The notes: generated from the letters alone by a model not told the origin. Counted from the first letter of the stretch, positions 48,007 through 58,579 are shown. The stretch is DNA of 64,000 bases from CAWATZ01 sp963784995 (GCA_963784995.1 CAWATZ010000006.1:496001-560000), one strand, 5' to 3'. Program-made: numbers and translations.

Positions 48007-48945
48007 ATGAGCCGGATTTACTACAACGCGGTCTACGGCGCCCTCGGCGGGCTGACCGGCTGGCTGCTGCTGGGCGTTTTCTGCGATCCGGGACCGGTGC
48101 CGCGGGATCGGGTCATCCAGCAAATCCTCCTGCGCGGGGCTCTCGTCGGCGGAGCGATCGGCTACTTCGTCGTCGCCGTCGAGGCGCTGCGGGATCGCGC
48201 GCTGATCCGGTTTGCGCGCCTGGCGACGTACGGCGTCCTCCTCGGCGCCGTGGGCGGGGCCTTCGGCAGCCTCATCGGCGATCAGGTCAATTTATCTCTT
48301 GTGGGAGAACTGGGCTCCACGCGGCGCAGCGCCGGGGCCCTGATCGGCGCGATGTTTGCCCGAGGGCTTGGCTGGGCCTTCCTGGGCGTGGCGATCGGCC
48401 TGAGCGAAGGAGTCGCGGCCCGGTCGCTGGGCAAGCTCAGTTACGGCGCCCTGGGCGGAGCGATGGGCGGCTTTGTGGGCGGCAGTCTGCTGGCCCTGAC
48501 CTACGCGCTGACCCAGGACCAGGCCGCCGGCTCGGCGGTCTGGGTCGGGCTGGCCCTGCTGGTGCTGGGGGCCTCGATCGGCTCGCTTTCGGCCCTGGTG
48601 CAGGAGGTCTTTCAGCCGGCCTCGGTGAAAGTGATGCGCGGCTGGCAGGAGGGACGGGAGTACCCGCTGGACAAGACGGCGAACCTTCTGGGACGAGACG
48701 AACATGCGGACATCGCTCTCTTCCGCGACATGCGCGTGGAGAAGAAGCACGCCTTCCTTTACCGGGAGGGTGCCCATTACTATCTGAAGAACAACGGCGC
48801 TCCGCCCGACTGCACCCTGGTCAACAGCGAGCCGGTGCCCGCTTCCCGGGAATTGCAGGATGGCGACCGGATTCAGCTTGGCAACGTGGTCCTCCGTTTC
48901 CAGGCCCGCGAGGCCCAGAACCGCAAGCGGAGGAGACGCGGCTAA
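48007..48945 (+). CDS. Membrane FHA-domain protein 1
   Basis: 312 aa. Residues 1-205 contain six or more Gly-rich membrane helices (ALGGLTGWLLLGVF, GALGGAMGGFVGGSLLALTY). The cytoplasmic C-terminus about 215-305 is an FHA domain: LLGRDEHADIALFRDMRVEK with the phosphothreonine-binding Arg, KKHAFLY, and LQDGDRIQLGNVVLRF. Paralogue of the gene at 56.2 kb. It would read threonine phosphorylation made by the kinase of the island. Confidence 0.87.
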   Translation: MSRIYYNAVYGALGGLTGWLLLGVFCDPGPVPRDRVIQQILLRGALVGGAIGYFVVAVEALRDRALIRFARLATYGVLLGAVGGAFGSLIGDQVNLSLVGELGSTRRSAGALIGAMFARGLGWAFLGVAIGLSEGVAARSLGKLSYGALGGAMGGFVGGSLLALTYALTQDQAAGSAVWVGLALLVLGASIGSLSALVQEVFQPASVKVMRGWQEGREYPLDKTANLLGRDEHADIALFRDMRVEKKHAFLYREGAHYYLKNNGAPPDCTLVNSEPVPASRELQDGDRIQLGNVVLRFQAREAQNRKRRRRG

Positions 48946-48988
48946 CGGCTTCCCTGGGAGACTGCTTTTCCTGTCTGCCGAGAAACGC

Positions 48989-50776
48989 ATGCCTCAATTC
49001 TGTCTCCGCTGCCAGCGCGCCAACCCCGACAGTGCCGTCTTCTGTTACTTCGACGGCCTGCCGCTGCAGGCCGGGGCCGTACCCATGCTGCCCTCGGTCG
49101 CGCCCGGGGCCGAACTGGTCTATTCCTCCGGCCGGCACTGCAAGAACCTTGCCGAACTGGCCGAGGCCTGCCTGGCGGAGTGGGACGAGTCCCGGCAAAT
49201 GCTCCTTCAGGGTCAGCTGGTCGGTTTTCTCAAGCGCCTGGGCCGGGCCGACCTGGTCCAGACCGCCCAGGAAATGACCAACCACACTGACCCGGACATC
49301 GCCCTGCACAACTTCCTCGATCACCTTCCTTCCGGCAGCGTGCCCGGTCCCCGGCTGGAACTGCAGCCCCGGCGGATGGTCCTCAAGAACGTGACGGTCG
49401 GCAAACGGCCCAAGGTCCAGCTCACCGTGACCAATGGCGGTCGGGGCGCCCTCCAGGGCAAACTGATGGTCAGTTCCGGCCAGGAGTGGATCAAGATCGA
49501 CGGAGCCAATGGCCATCTCGGGCTCCGCGCCCAGCGCACCCAGGAGGTGACGCTGCATTTCGATACCCGGGTGCTGCTGGGGGGACAGTCCTACACCGGC
49601 AAGCTGACCGCGATCACCAACGGCGGCATTGCCGAGGTGCCGATCCGGCTGGAAGTCGCGGCCGTGCCCTTTTCTCAGTCCCCCTACCAGGGAGCGCTGT
49701 CGCCGCGAGAACTGGCCCAGCGCATGCAAAAGAACCCCAAGCCGGCCGTACCATTGCTGGAATCGGGCGAGGTGTCGCGCTGGTTCGCCGTCAATGGCTG
49801 GAACTATCCGGTCTCGGGCGAGCCGGCCCGGGGCATCGGGGCGGTGCAGCAGTTCTTCGAGTGTCTGGGCCTGTCCAAACCGCCGCCGCTGCTGCTGTCG
49901 GATTCAGAGGTCCGGCTGCAATGTCTCGGAGATGGGGCGGCCTCGGCCCAGGTGACGCTGCGTACTCCATCGCGCAAGTGGGTTTATGCCCAGGTGGACA
50001 GCGACAGTGCCTGGCTGCGCGTGACCACTCCCACCGTCAGCGGACCGCAGCAAGTGGAGATTGCCTTCGAGGTGGACCCGGCCGGCCTGACGGACGGCAG
50101 CCACAAGGGCACCGTCCGCATCCGGGCCAACGGGAACCAAAAACTGACGGTCCGCGTCCAAGGGGACGTTCAGCGACCCAGGGAATCCCCGGCCGACGGT
50201 CTGCTCCATGCCGTGTTCGTGGGGGCGGTGCTGGGGCTGCTCGGCCGCTGGTTGCTGGCGATCCCCGCCGACCTGTTCGCTCGATTGCTGTTGGCGCATG
50301 GGGCCAACGTGGGGACACTGGGCTGGTGGGCAGCGGTGCCAGGGACCGGCGACGGGTTCCTGCGAACCTTTGTGCTGGCGACCTGGTGGATTGGCGGGTT
50401 GCTGGGACTGGGTTTGGTCTGGAGACAGGGCGGCAAATGGGCGGATCGGCTCTGTGGACTGGTCGCCGGCAGCGCTGCCGGAGTGGCCCTGTTCAGTGTC
50501 CTGGCCTGCCTGCTGATCTTGCTCGATGGCTTGCCGCGTGCCGTCATGCAAGGACTGCTCGGGGCGCTGGGAGGCCAGCGCTCGGCGTGGTTCAGCACCC
50601 CGCTCTGGCTGGTGACGGCCGGGCTCTGCTGGGCGATGCTGGGCGGCTGTGTCGGGCTGGTGCTGGGATCGCTGGGAGAAAGAGGCCGGCGCTGGTTGTC
50701 CTGGCTGACCGCACCTCTGGCGTCCACGTGCCGGGTCCTGGGGCTGGAAGGAGCAGCGCGCTGGTTGCGGGGGTGA
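48989..50776 (+). CDS. Zinc-ribbon / Ig-like / polytopic membrane protein
   Basis: 595 aa. N-terminal zinc ribbon (FCLRCQRANPDSAVFCYFDG), a helical segment (NLAELAEACLAEWDESRQML), two Ig-like beta domains with LTVTNGGRGALQGKL and KLTAITNGGIAEVPIRLEV, a short conserved block (WFAVNGWNYPVSGEPARGIG, AVQQFFECLGL), a third beta domain, then about six membrane helices from residue 400 (FVGAVLGLLGRWLLAIP). Residues 1-400 are homologous to the gene at 53.4 kb. Family unnamed to my knowledge. Confidence 0.8.
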   Translation: MPQFCLRCQRANPDSAVFCYFDGLPLQAGAVPMLPSVAPGAELVYSSGRHCKNLAELAEACLAEWDESRQMLLQGQLVGFLKRLGRADLVQTAQEMTNHTDPDIALHNFLDHLPSGSVPGPRLELQPRRMVLKNVTVGKRPKVQLTVTNGGRGALQGKLMVSSGQEWIKIDGANGHLGLRAQRTQEVTLHFDTRVLLGGQSYTGKLTAITNGGIAEVPIRLEVAAVPFSQSPYQGALSPRELAQRMQKNPKPAVPLLESGEVSRWFAVNGWNYPVSGEPARGIGAVQQFFECLGLSKPPPLLLSDSEVRLQCLGDGAASAQVTLRTPSRKWVYAQVDSDSAWLRVTTPTVSGPQQVEIAFEVDPAGLTDGSHKGTVRIRANGNQKLTVRVQGDVQRPRESPADGLLHAVFVGAVLGLLGRWLLAIPADLFARLLLAHGANVGTLGWWAAVPGTGDGFLRTFVLATWWIGGLLGLGLVWRQGGKWADRLCGLVAGSAAGVALFSVLACLLILLDGLPRAVMQGLLGALGGQRSAWFSTPLWLVTAGLCWAMLGGCVGLVLGSLGERGRRWLSWLTAPLASTCRVLGLEGAARWLRG

Positions 50777-50789
50777 GAATCTGTTCCCG

Positions 50790-50834
50790 AGCCGCTTGCG
50801 GCTTAGTGCCAGGACGCTAAGCCGCAAGCGGCTT
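50790..50834. repeat. Palindrome (family C)
   Basis: AGCCGCTTGCGGCTTAG and its inverse CTAAGCCGCAAGCGGCT. Same arms as at 27.1 and 60.75 kb. Confidence 0.88.
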
Positions 50835-50932
50835 GGCATTACCCAGATGTCCCATCCTGACGTTGCAACACGCAGGATCGTCCCAGTCGCCAAAATCGAC
50901 AGGTTCCGGCACCAAAAGCAGAGGCCGCGCTG

Positions 50933-50961
50933 TTGTCGGGCCGGCGCGGGTGTGTTACAAA
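50933..50961 (+). promoter_or_regulatory. Putative sigma-70 promoter of the VWA gene
   Basis: TTGTCG and TACAAA separated by 17 nt, 57 bp upstream of the VWA start and 22 bp before the shared leader motif. Confidence 0.45.
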
Positions 50962-50983
50962 AGATAGGCATCACCACGGCGCC

Positions 50984-51010
50984 CGGACCGTGAACCCATT
51001 GAAGCCAGGC
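50984..51010 (+). promoter_or_regulatory. Shared 5' leader motif, copy 1
   Basis: CGGACCGTG then ACCCATTGAAGC and AGGC. 24 or 25 of 27 bases equal the motif at 61933-61959, and both lie just ahead of a start codon and just behind a putative promoter. Confidence 0.55.
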
Positions 51011-51018
51011 ACAAAACC

Positions 51019-52299
51019 ATGACTGCTCCACAACCGAAGATCCACATCGAGCGCATGATGTACCGCAGCAGCATCGCGGTCATGAGCGAATCCGCCGCCA
51101 GTTATGCGCTGATCAAACTCATCCCCGCCGGTCTGGGCGGCTCCCTCGGCCTGAACGTGGCCCTGGTCCTGGACGTCAGCGGCTCCATGTACGAGGAGGA
51201 CGGCACCGGCATCAGCCGGCTCAAGCGCGTCCAGGACGCCGCCCTGTCCGCGCTGAACCTCCTCAAGCCGACCGATACGCTCTCGATCATCGCCTTTGCC
51301 CACGGCGCCGGCGTGGTGCTGCCGCCCACCCCGATCTCCGATCGGGCGACAATCGAGGACGTCATCGACCGCATCGACATGTTCGACGTCGATCCGGGCG
51401 GCACCGCGATGGACCAGGGCATCGGCCTGGCTATCGCCGAGGTCGAGAAGAACGTCGCGCCCGACCGGCTCACCCAGGTGGTGGTCCTGACCGACGGCGA
51501 AACCTCGGGGGAACGCGACTGCCGGCGGCTGGCCCAGGAGGCGGCCCAGAAGAAGATCCGCTTCTCGGTCATCGGCGTCGGCACCGAGTGGAACAGCACC
51601 CTGATCAAGGACCTGGCCCGCCTGGCCGAGGGCCGCTGGCACTACATCGACGTCAACGACGCCGGGGCGGCCCAGAAGGTCTTTGTCGATGAATTCAAGC
51701 ACCTGGCGGCGACGGGCTTCACCAACGTCGAGATGCACCTGCGCCTGAAGAAGGACGTCAAGGTCAAGCGGGTCCGCATGGTCGCGCCCGAGATCAAGGA
51801 CATGAACACCGTCGAGGCGGAGGAACGGCACCTGGTTGCCGCCCTGGGCACCCTGGAAAAAGACAAGACCACGCGCTACGTCCTGGACATGAGCTTGCCC
51901 AAGCGGCCCGACGGCAAGTTCTCGATCGCCGACATCGAGATCACCTACGAGGCCGGCACCGGCAAGCCCGAAACCACCGGGCAGGTGCCTCTTGAGATCG
52001 CTTACACGTCCGCCGGTCAGGGGTACGTCAACGCCGAGGTGGCCAAGTACATCGACGAGGTGCAGATCTTCGAGCTGAACAAGGATTTGCAAAAGGCGAT
52101 CGAAACCGACAACACCCAGGCGGCCCAGCAGGCGGCCGAGAAGATCGAGAAGAAGGCGGAAGTGATGGGCCAGCGGGCCGCCAAGAAGACGATGCTGGCC
52201 AAGCAGGTGCTTCAGGAGCTGAACGCCGGCACGGGCCGGGTGTCCAAGAAAACCCAGCTGGCCTTTGAAGACGCCGCTCGAGTGGCCGCGGAGTCGTGA
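51019..52299 (+). CDS. VWA-domain protein
   Basis: 426 aa. Von Willebrand A domain about residues 44-225 with intact MIDAS: DVSGSMYEE (DxSxS), the threonine in DPGGTAMDQG and aspartate in VVLTDGETSG. The C-terminal part has a beta domain and a helical segment (QQAAEKIEKKAEVMGQRAAK). No membrane helix or signal peptide. It would bind a protein ligand through a metal ion. Middle gene of the FHA island. Confidence 0.9.
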   Translation: MTAPQPKIHIERMMYRSSIAVMSESAASYALIKLIPAGLGGSLGLNVALVLDVSGSMYEEDGTGISRLKRVQDAALSALNLLKPTDTLSIIAFAHGAGVVLPPTPISDRATIEDVIDRIDMFDVDPGGTAMDQGIGLAIAEVEKNVAPDRLTQVVVLTDGETSGERDCRRLAQEAAQKKIRFSVIGVGTEWNSTLIKDLARLAEGRWHYIDVNDAGAAQKVFVDEFKHLAATGFTNVEMHLRLKKDVKVKRVRMVAPEIKDMNTVEAEERHLVAALGTLEKDKTTRYVLDMSLPKRPDGKFSIADIEITYEAGTGKPETTGQVPLEIAYTSAGQGYVNAEVAKYIDEVQIFELNKDLQKAIETDNTQAAQQAAEKIEKKAEVMGQRAAKKTMLAKQVLQELNAGTGRVSKKTQLAFEDAARVAAES

Positions 52300-52355
52300 C
52301 CGAGCGACAAGGATTCGCAATCTGATGACTCTCCGTTAGCGCAGAGGTTTTCACC

Positions 52356-53125
52356 ATGATTAAATGTCCATTCTGTCATTTCGACAACGAGGAAGGGGCG
52401 CTGTTTTGTGAACAGTGCAAGTCGGACCTCTCCTCGGTGGCCCCGGTGGCCGCTCCCATGCTCGCCGAGGCGATCGAGGTGGTCGAGGAGGCCATTCCGG
52501 TTGCCGAAGCCGAGCCGTTCCTGGCGGAACCGGTCCTGGCCGAGCCCTTTGCCGCCGAGCCGATCTACTCCGCCGAGCCCGTTCCTCCCATCGCCCTCGA
52601 ACCGATTCCGGTCAACCCCCAATCGACCATGCCTCCCGGCACACCGATGATCCCGCTGATGGAGCTGACTCCTTCGGCGCCCCCCATACCCGCACCACCG
52701 CCGCCGGCCCCCGTTGCGGCCGTACCCGCGGCCCCGCCGGCCCCCGCTCCGGTGCCCACTCCCGCGCCGGTCCCGGCCGCTCCCGCTGCCGGCATTCCTC
52801 CGGCGCGCAGGTGCGTCTGGTGGTGCTCCGCGGCCAGAAACGCAACGTCGAGTATCCCGTCTATGAGGGGCTCAACTACATCGGCCGGGCCGACGAGAAA
52901 CCGGTGGACATCGACCTGGAAGATCAGGAACCGCCGGATCGCGTCTGGTGCTCCCGGCAGCACGCGGTCATCAGCTTCGAGGGCAGCGCCCTGACCATCG
53001 AAGACCTCAACAGCGCCAACGGCACCTACGTCAACCGCGCCCGGATCTATCCGGGGCAGCCGCGCACCCTGGTTCCCAACGACATCGTCCAGATCGGCAA
53101 CGTCCAGCTGAAGGTTGTGGTGTGA
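52356..53125 (+). CDS. Zinc-ribbon FHA-domain protein (one frameshift)
   Basis: Residues 1-25 form a zinc ribbon (IKCPFCHFDNEEGALFCEQC). A long acidic and then Pro/Ala-rich linker follows to about residue 150. Near 52806 the frame changes (AAGIPP, then GAQVRLVVLRGQKRNVEYP). The other frame supplies a complete FHA domain: YIGRADEKPVDIDLED, WCSRQHAVISF and NSANGTYVNRARIYPG. Corrected length about 256 aa. It is soluble, unlike the two membrane FHA proteins. Confidence 0.85.
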
Positions 53126-53137
53126 TTCCGCTCCCTG

Positions 53138-53217
53138 GAGGGAACGCCCTCCGTGGCGTTCCGTCCGCCCTCCGTGGCGTTCCGGCCCCTAACGGAACGC
53201 CACGGAGGGCGTTCCCT
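53138..53217. repeat. Palindrome with a duplicated arm
   Basis: AGGGAACGCCCTCCGTGGCG TTCCG appears, then its core again, then the inverse. The rest of the 53126-53416 gap holds no gene. Confidence 0.85.
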
Positions 53218-53416
53218 GCAAACCGCCCCGTCCCGCCCCTTGCTTTGCCCGGCCCAGATGCCTACGATGGCGATTGGTTTCCCGTGTTTGCTCATGCACC
53301 GGTCACGGAGGCCACGAGGGATCCGGCAGGCCCTGGCCGACCTCTCCTGTTGCAGGAACGGTGTGGTTTCCGCAGCTACTTTGGGCCTTCGACCTTCCGG
53401 TCGCGGGTGAACGGAA

Positions 53417-56121
53417 ATGGTTCAGATCTGCTCCAAGTGTTCCCGGGCCAACCCTGAAGACGCCTGCTACTGTTACTTCGACGGGTTTGTGCTGGGCCAT
53501 GGCTCTCGCAATGGGGGCCCGGTCGCCGTTGGCGCCCAGGCCTTCGCCCAGCCCTTCGTGTTCCCCACCGGCCGGACCTGCCGGAACTTCGACGAGCTGG
53601 CGCTGGCCTGCCAGGAGGAGTGGTCCTCCGCTCGCGACCTGCTCGGCCAGGGCTACTTGGAGAGCTTCTTCGGCGGGCTGGGCCGGATCGACCTGGTCAT
53701 GGCCGCGAAGGAGGCGAGCAAGTTTCCCGATCACGACCGCGGCCTGGACGAGCTGCTGGCCAAGATGCCCAGCGACGTGCTGGCCGGGCCGCAGCTAGGA
53801 GTCGAGACCCACGAGGTCAACCTGGGCGTGGTCAAGGTCGGCACCCACCGGGAGTTCACCATCCACCTGGAAAACAAGGGGATGCGTCTGCTGCACGGCA
53901 CCATCTCCTGCACCGGCTCCAAGGATGCCTGGCTGACCCTGAGCGACGCGCCCGGCACCATCGAGAAGCATTTCCAGTTTGGCGGCGAGCAGACCATCAA
54001 GGTCAAGGTGGTCGGCGATCGGCTGCGGGCCAACGTCAAGCCGCAGGAAGCCAGGCTGGTGATCGCCAGCAACGGCGGCAAGGAAACGATCGTGGTCCGG
54101 GCCGAGGTGCCGGTCACGCCCTTCCCCTCCGGCGTCCTGGGTAGTTCCAACAGTCCGCGCGAGCTGGCCATGAAGGCCAAGAAGCACATCAAGGAGGCGG
54201 CCCCCTGTTTCGAGCGCGGCGAGGTCGAGCAGTGGTACAGGACCAACGGCTGGAACTATCCCGTGCAGGGCCCGGTCTTTTCCGGCATTCATGCGATCCA
54301 GCAGTTCTTCGAGGCCCTGGGCCTGGTCAAGCCGCCGCCGGTTGAGATCGATACCCAGACGATCACCTGGTCGGCCAACCCGGGGGAACGCCTGGCCTGC
54401 GAGATCAAGGTCGAGAGCCCCGAGAAAAAGCCGGTCTTCGCCTACGCCACCAGCGATCAGCCCTGGATCCAGCCGGAAAAAGCGAAACTGACCGGCCGGA
54501 CGGCATCGATCAGCATTGTCGTGCCCGCCGTGCCCTCCCGTCCCGGCAAGACCCTCTCCGCCCGGCTGACCGTGATGTCCAACGGCAACCAGCGCTTCGA
54601 GGTGCCGGTGTCGCTGGCGGTGGCCGGCAATCCCTTTGACTTCAACGGCGCCGCCGCGGATGAGCCGGCCGTGGTCGAAGCCGTTGCGGAAGTGGAGCCG
54701 GTGGCGGCGGTGGCGGTTGCCGCGGTGGCGGCCGTGCCCCCGGTCCGGTCCGAGCCGACCGCGGTGACAGTGCCCCCCGCGGTTGCGATCCCAAAGGCTG
54801 CTCCCCAGGTCCTCGAGGCGGTGACCACCCAGCCTTCCGCATCGTCCGGCCGCTCGCGCTACAGCCGGCGGCGGGCGACGGGTGTTCCCCTGTGGATGCA
54901 CCTGACCCCGGCCGTGCTGCTGGGTGTTGCTCTGCTTGGGGTGGTGATCTTTGACCTGGTCAAGCCTCTGGCCGTTCGGAGCAACATGGTCGGAGACGGT
55001 CCATCCGACAACCACACGGTCACCTACAGTGGCGAACAAAAGCTCACGCTGGAGTTTCACAGGGACCGCTACGGCAGCTTCGGCATTCAGAGCGCCAAAG
55101 AGAAAGATCCAACGGAGCCCAACCGAAAAAAGCGCCTCACGTATGACAATCAGGGCAGCGGCGACAACGTCATTGTTCGCCTGGACGGCAGGGATTACTA
55201 CTACCATTTGGCGACGCGCGATCGCCCTACCAGGGCCAAACATCTGCCGAAGCCTCGGATCGGTCTGGAAACGACGAAAACGTTCCTCGAGTTCAACGTG
55301 GAGATCGATCAGCACGTCGAGCTGGTTTCCGGCACTTCCGGTGCCCGGGATACGGTGCTGGTCTACTACACCATCACCAACAAGTCCGACAATACCACCC
55401 ACAAGGTTGGTCTGCGGGCGATGATGGATACGTTCATCGGCGCCAACGATGGGGTGCCCTTCACTATCCCTGGCAAGCCGGGCTTCCTGACGACCATGAA
55501 GGAGTTCAGCGAAAAAGAGGTTCCCGATTATATCGAGGCCATTGAGAGGCCCGACCATCCCGACGACCTGGGCACCATCGTCCGGATGGGACTGCGCCAC
55601 ATCAAGGTCGGTCAGACGGAACTGGAGCCGATTCACAAGATGCGCATCTGTCACTACCCGGGTTCCCAGGCCCAGTGGGACTGGGAGCCGATGGAGCCGA
55701 TTGTCCGGAACGAACGAGGGGATTCCTGCGTGGCCCTGTACTGGGCGGAGATCACCATGAATCCGGGTGACGTTCGCATGATGGGCTACACCTATGGGTT
55801 GAGCGAGCTGAGTCTCGGGGCGGGCGACACTCCGATCGCGCTGAGCGCGCCGGCCACGGTGCAACCGAACTCGGAGTTTGTCCTGACCGCCTACGTCTGG
55901 AACGCTCGGCCGGGACAGACCATTACCGTGGAACTGCCCGAGGGGTTGACTCTGGCGAGCGGGGAAACGGAAACCAAGGATGTGGACGATCCCAAGCGCG
56001 CCAGGTGTCCTGGCGCGTCAAGGCGAGCGGCGAAGGGGAGTTCGGTGTCACGGCCAAGATGGGCAAGACGATTTCCAAGCCCATCACGATCCACGTTCGG
56101 CGGGGCAGCTTGTTTGGGTAA
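53417..56121 (+). CDS. Zinc-ribbon / Ig-like single-pass membrane protein (frameshift near the end)
   Basis: About 901 aa after correction. Residues 1-25 zinc ribbon (QICSKCSRANPEDACYCYFD), helical segment, two or three Ig-like domains (LGVVKVGTHREFTIHLENKG), the block WYRTNGWNYPVQGPVFSGIH shared with the paralogue at 49.0 kb, a Val/Ala-rich linker, one membrane helix about 493-520 (LTPAVLLGVALLGVVIFDLV), then about 380 residues of beta-rich domain outside the membrane. Near 55995 the frame shifts; the frame QARQVSWRVKASGEGEFG continues to a stop at 56121 and is the likely natural end. Unnamed family. Confidence 0.8.
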
Positions 56122-56185
56122 GACCTTTCCTCCCCTCTCCCCGCTGGGGAGTGGGGAGAAAGAAATGGGGGAGTGACCACAGCAG

Positions 56186-57085
56186 ATGAACTTCCGGCAG
56201 TTCATTTATTACTGTGCCGTGTGCGGCGGCTCGGCTGCCTTCGTGGCCTTCGGCATCGTCTGGCTGCTGGGGCTCGCTCCCATCCTGGACAAGGTCCGAC
56301 CCATCGTCGGAGTTCCCCTGATCGGCGGCATCCTCGGTTTGCTGGTGGCCGGCTCGGTGGGAGCGATGGATGCCTTGCTCAACTCCGCCGGCAACCAGCG
56401 GCTGGTGCGTGTGCTGATCTGCATGGGCATCGGCATGGTGGGCGGCCTGTTCGGCGCCCTGTTCGGACAACTGCTGGTCGGGTTGTCGCATTGGCTGCTG
56501 GTCCTGGGCTGGATGCTGACCGGGGCCATGATCGGCGCCTCCATCGGGGCTTTTGACCTCTACCGGGCCTCTCAGGCCGGGGAAGCCACGTCGATGGCCC
56601 TCAAGAAGGTGATCAACGGAGTCATCGGCGGCGTTGGCGGCGGTCTTCTGGGCGGTCTGCTCTTTGCCGTGATCTCGCATGGGATGGGGTCACTCGCCCG
56701 CAGCAGCCTGGCCATCGGACTGGTGGTCCTCGGTGCCCTGATCGGGCTGATGATCGGCCTGGCCCAGGTGTTCCTCAAGGAAGCCTGGATCAAGATCGAG
56801 GCGGGCTTCCGGACCGGGCGGGAGGTCATGCTGGGCAAGGAAGTGACCACGATTGGACGATCCGAGTCTTGCGACATCGGCCTGTTCCGCGACAATACCA
56901 TTGAGAAGACCCATGCGCTGATCTCACTGAAGGACAACCGCTACGTCCTGAGCGACGTGGATACGCCGGCCGGGACGTACCTCAACGATCGGAAGATTTC
57001 CCGACCGGAAGAGTTGAAGAACGGAGACCTGATCCGGGTCGGCAGCAGTTACCTTCGCTTTGGCGAACGGCAAAAACGAACCTGA
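56186..57085 (+). CDS. Membrane FHA-domain protein 2
   Basis: 299 aa. Gly-rich membrane helices about 5-190 (GGILGLLVAGSVGAM, VINGVIGGVGGGLLGGLLF), and a C-terminal FHA domain about 205-295: TIGRSESCDIGLFRDNTIEK, THALIS, TPAGTYLNDRKI and LKNGDLIRVGSSYLRF. Same architecture as the gene at 48.0 kb. The kinase gene starts 12 bp downstream, so the two are co-expressed. Confidence 0.88.
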   Translation: MNFRQFIYYCAVCGGSAAFVAFGIVWLLGLAPILDKVRPIVGVPLIGGILGLLVAGSVGAMDALLNSAGNQRLVRVLICMGIGMVGGLFGALFGQLLVGLSHWLLVLGWMLTGAMIGASIGAFDLYRASQAGEATSMALKKVINGVIGGVGGGLLGGLLFAVISHGMGSLARSSLAIGLVVLGALIGLMIGLAQVFLKEAWIKIEAGFRTGREVMLGKEVTTIGRSESCDIGLFRDNTIEKTHALISLKDNRYVLSDVDTPAGTYLNDRKISRPEELKNGDLIRVGSSYLRFGERQKRT

Positions 57086-57096
57086 GTCGAGTCCTC

Positions 57097-58569
57097 ATGC
57101 CAATCATCCAGTGCAGCAATTGCCCGACGCGGATGCAGGTCGGCGACGATGCGGCCGGCAAGCAGTTCCGCTGTCCGGCCTGCAAGACCGTGTTCACCGT
57201 GCCAGCCACCAAGCACGAGCCGGTCCAAGCGCAGGCCGGCCTGCCGGCCGGAGCGCACGCAGGCGTGCAGGCCGCTCCGGCTAGCCCCCGGCCCGCCGCC
57301 CCACCGCCGCCCAGCCCGCCCCCGCCGCCCCTGCCGAGCAAGCCCGCCGCCGTGGCGCCGGCGGCACCGTCCACTCCCAGCCACTGCCCCGCGTGCGGCT
57401 CCGAGCTGCTGTCCGGGGCCGTGGCCTGCATGGATTGCGGTTACCTGATTCAGGCGGCACCCTCGGCCAATGAATCCGAAGCGGTGAGCATTTGCCCCAA
57501 TCCGGCCTGCGGCGTCGCCAACCCGGCCGGCGAACGCAACTGCCAGCGCTGCAGCACCCCCCTGCCCTACGCCAAGGGACACGTCATCGCCGGCAAGTAC
57601 CGCATCGAGAAGCTGCTGGCGATGGGCGGCTTCGGCGCGGTCTACCTGGGCCACGACATCAAGAACGGCGACCGCACCGTGGCCATCAAGGACATGATCT
57701 GCGCCGATCCGCAGGAGTTCAGCATCCGGCTGAACTTCTTCCGCCGGGAGTACGACATCCTCCGCTCGCTCAAGGACATCGGCATCGTCCCCCGCACTTA
57801 CGACCTGATCGAGCAGGGCCAGACCGCTCACCTGGTAATGGAGTTCATCAAGGGCCAGGACCTGCTCAAGCTGCTGGAGGGCAACAACAACCAGCCGTTC
57901 CCCTATGACCAGGTGATCGAGTGGGGCAAGAGCATGTGCGACGTGCTGCAGCACATGCACAGCCAGTCGCCGCCGCTGGTCCATCGCGACCTGAAGCCGG
58001 ACAACATCATGCTGCTGGAGGATCGCAAGTCGATCAAGATGATCGACTTCGGCACCGCCCGCGACATCGGCCGGACCCGCGAACAGCTGCGAGCGGCCAA
58101 GACCCGGGTCTATACCGAGGGATACGCGCCGCCGGAGCAGATCGTCGGCAAACCGGAGCCGCGCAGCGACCTGTTCGCCCTGGCCGGCACCATGTATCAC
58201 CTGGTCACCGGCAAGGCGCCGGAGGGGTTCTACACCGCCAAGGAGATCGAGACCCAGCTGAACGATCCGGCCAGCCCGATTCCCAAGGAGTATCGCTGGT
58301 TGCACGAGCTGATCCGGATTAACCTGGCCGAGGACGTCAACGAGCGTTACTTCACGGCCCGGGAGATCCGGAACGACCTGGACCGACGGCAGGTGACCCG
58401 CGAGGTGAACTGTCCCAAGTGCGGCCACGGCAACAAGGCCCGCGATCACGTGTACTGCATGAAATGCGCCGAGCCGCTGACCGACGCCACTCCCCCATGC
58501 TATCACTGTGGCAAGGCCAATCGCATGGGCAGTCGGTGCTGCATTTTCTGCGGCAATCGGTTACGGTGA
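57097..58569 (+). CDS. Zinc-ribbon Ser/Thr protein kinase
   Basis: 490 aa. MJ0042-type zinc ribbon at the N-terminus (Cys6, Cys9, Cys26, Cys29), a Pro/Ala-rich linker, two more zinc ribbons about 97-155 (HCPACGSELLSGAVACMDCG), the kinase domain about 165-430 (GGFGAVYLGHD, VAIKDM, VHRDLKPDNIMLL, IDFGTARDI, YAPPEQIVG), and C-terminal zinc ribbons (CPKCGHGNKARDHVYCMKCA, CYHCGKANRMGSRCCIFCG). All catalytic residues are present. No membrane helix. The effector kinase of the FHA island. Confidence 0.93.
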   Translation: MPIIQCSNCPTRMQVGDDAAGKQFRCPACKTVFTVPATKHEPVQAQAGLPAGAHAGVQAAPASPRPAAPPPPSPPPPPLPSKPAAVAPAAPSTPSHCPACGSELLSGAVACMDCGYLIQAAPSANESEAVSICPNPACGVANPAGERNCQRCSTPLPYAKGHVIAGKYRIEKLLAMGGFGAVYLGHDIKNGDRTVAIKDMICADPQEFSIRLNFFRREYDILRSLKDIGIVPRTYDLIEQGQTAHLVMEFIKGQDLLKLLEGNNNQPFPYDQVIEWGKSMCDVLQHMHSQSPPLVHRDLKPDNIMLLEDRKSIKMIDFGTARDIGRTREQLRAAKTRVYTEGYAPPEQIVGKPEPRSDLFALAGTMYHLVTGKAPEGFYTAKEIETQLNDPASPIPKEYRWLHELIRINLAEDVNERYFTAREIRNDLDRRQVTREVNCPKCGHGNKARDHVYCMKCAEPLTDATPPCYHCGKANRMGSRCCIFCGNRLR

Positions 58570-58579
58570 GCCCCCAGAA

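Noticed and set aside
53795..55864. 689-codon minus-strand open frame.
   Set aside because: It is opposite a conserved zinc-ribbon/Ig-like gene; high GC makes long antisense frames common, and its translation is rich in Arg, His, Gly without any motif.
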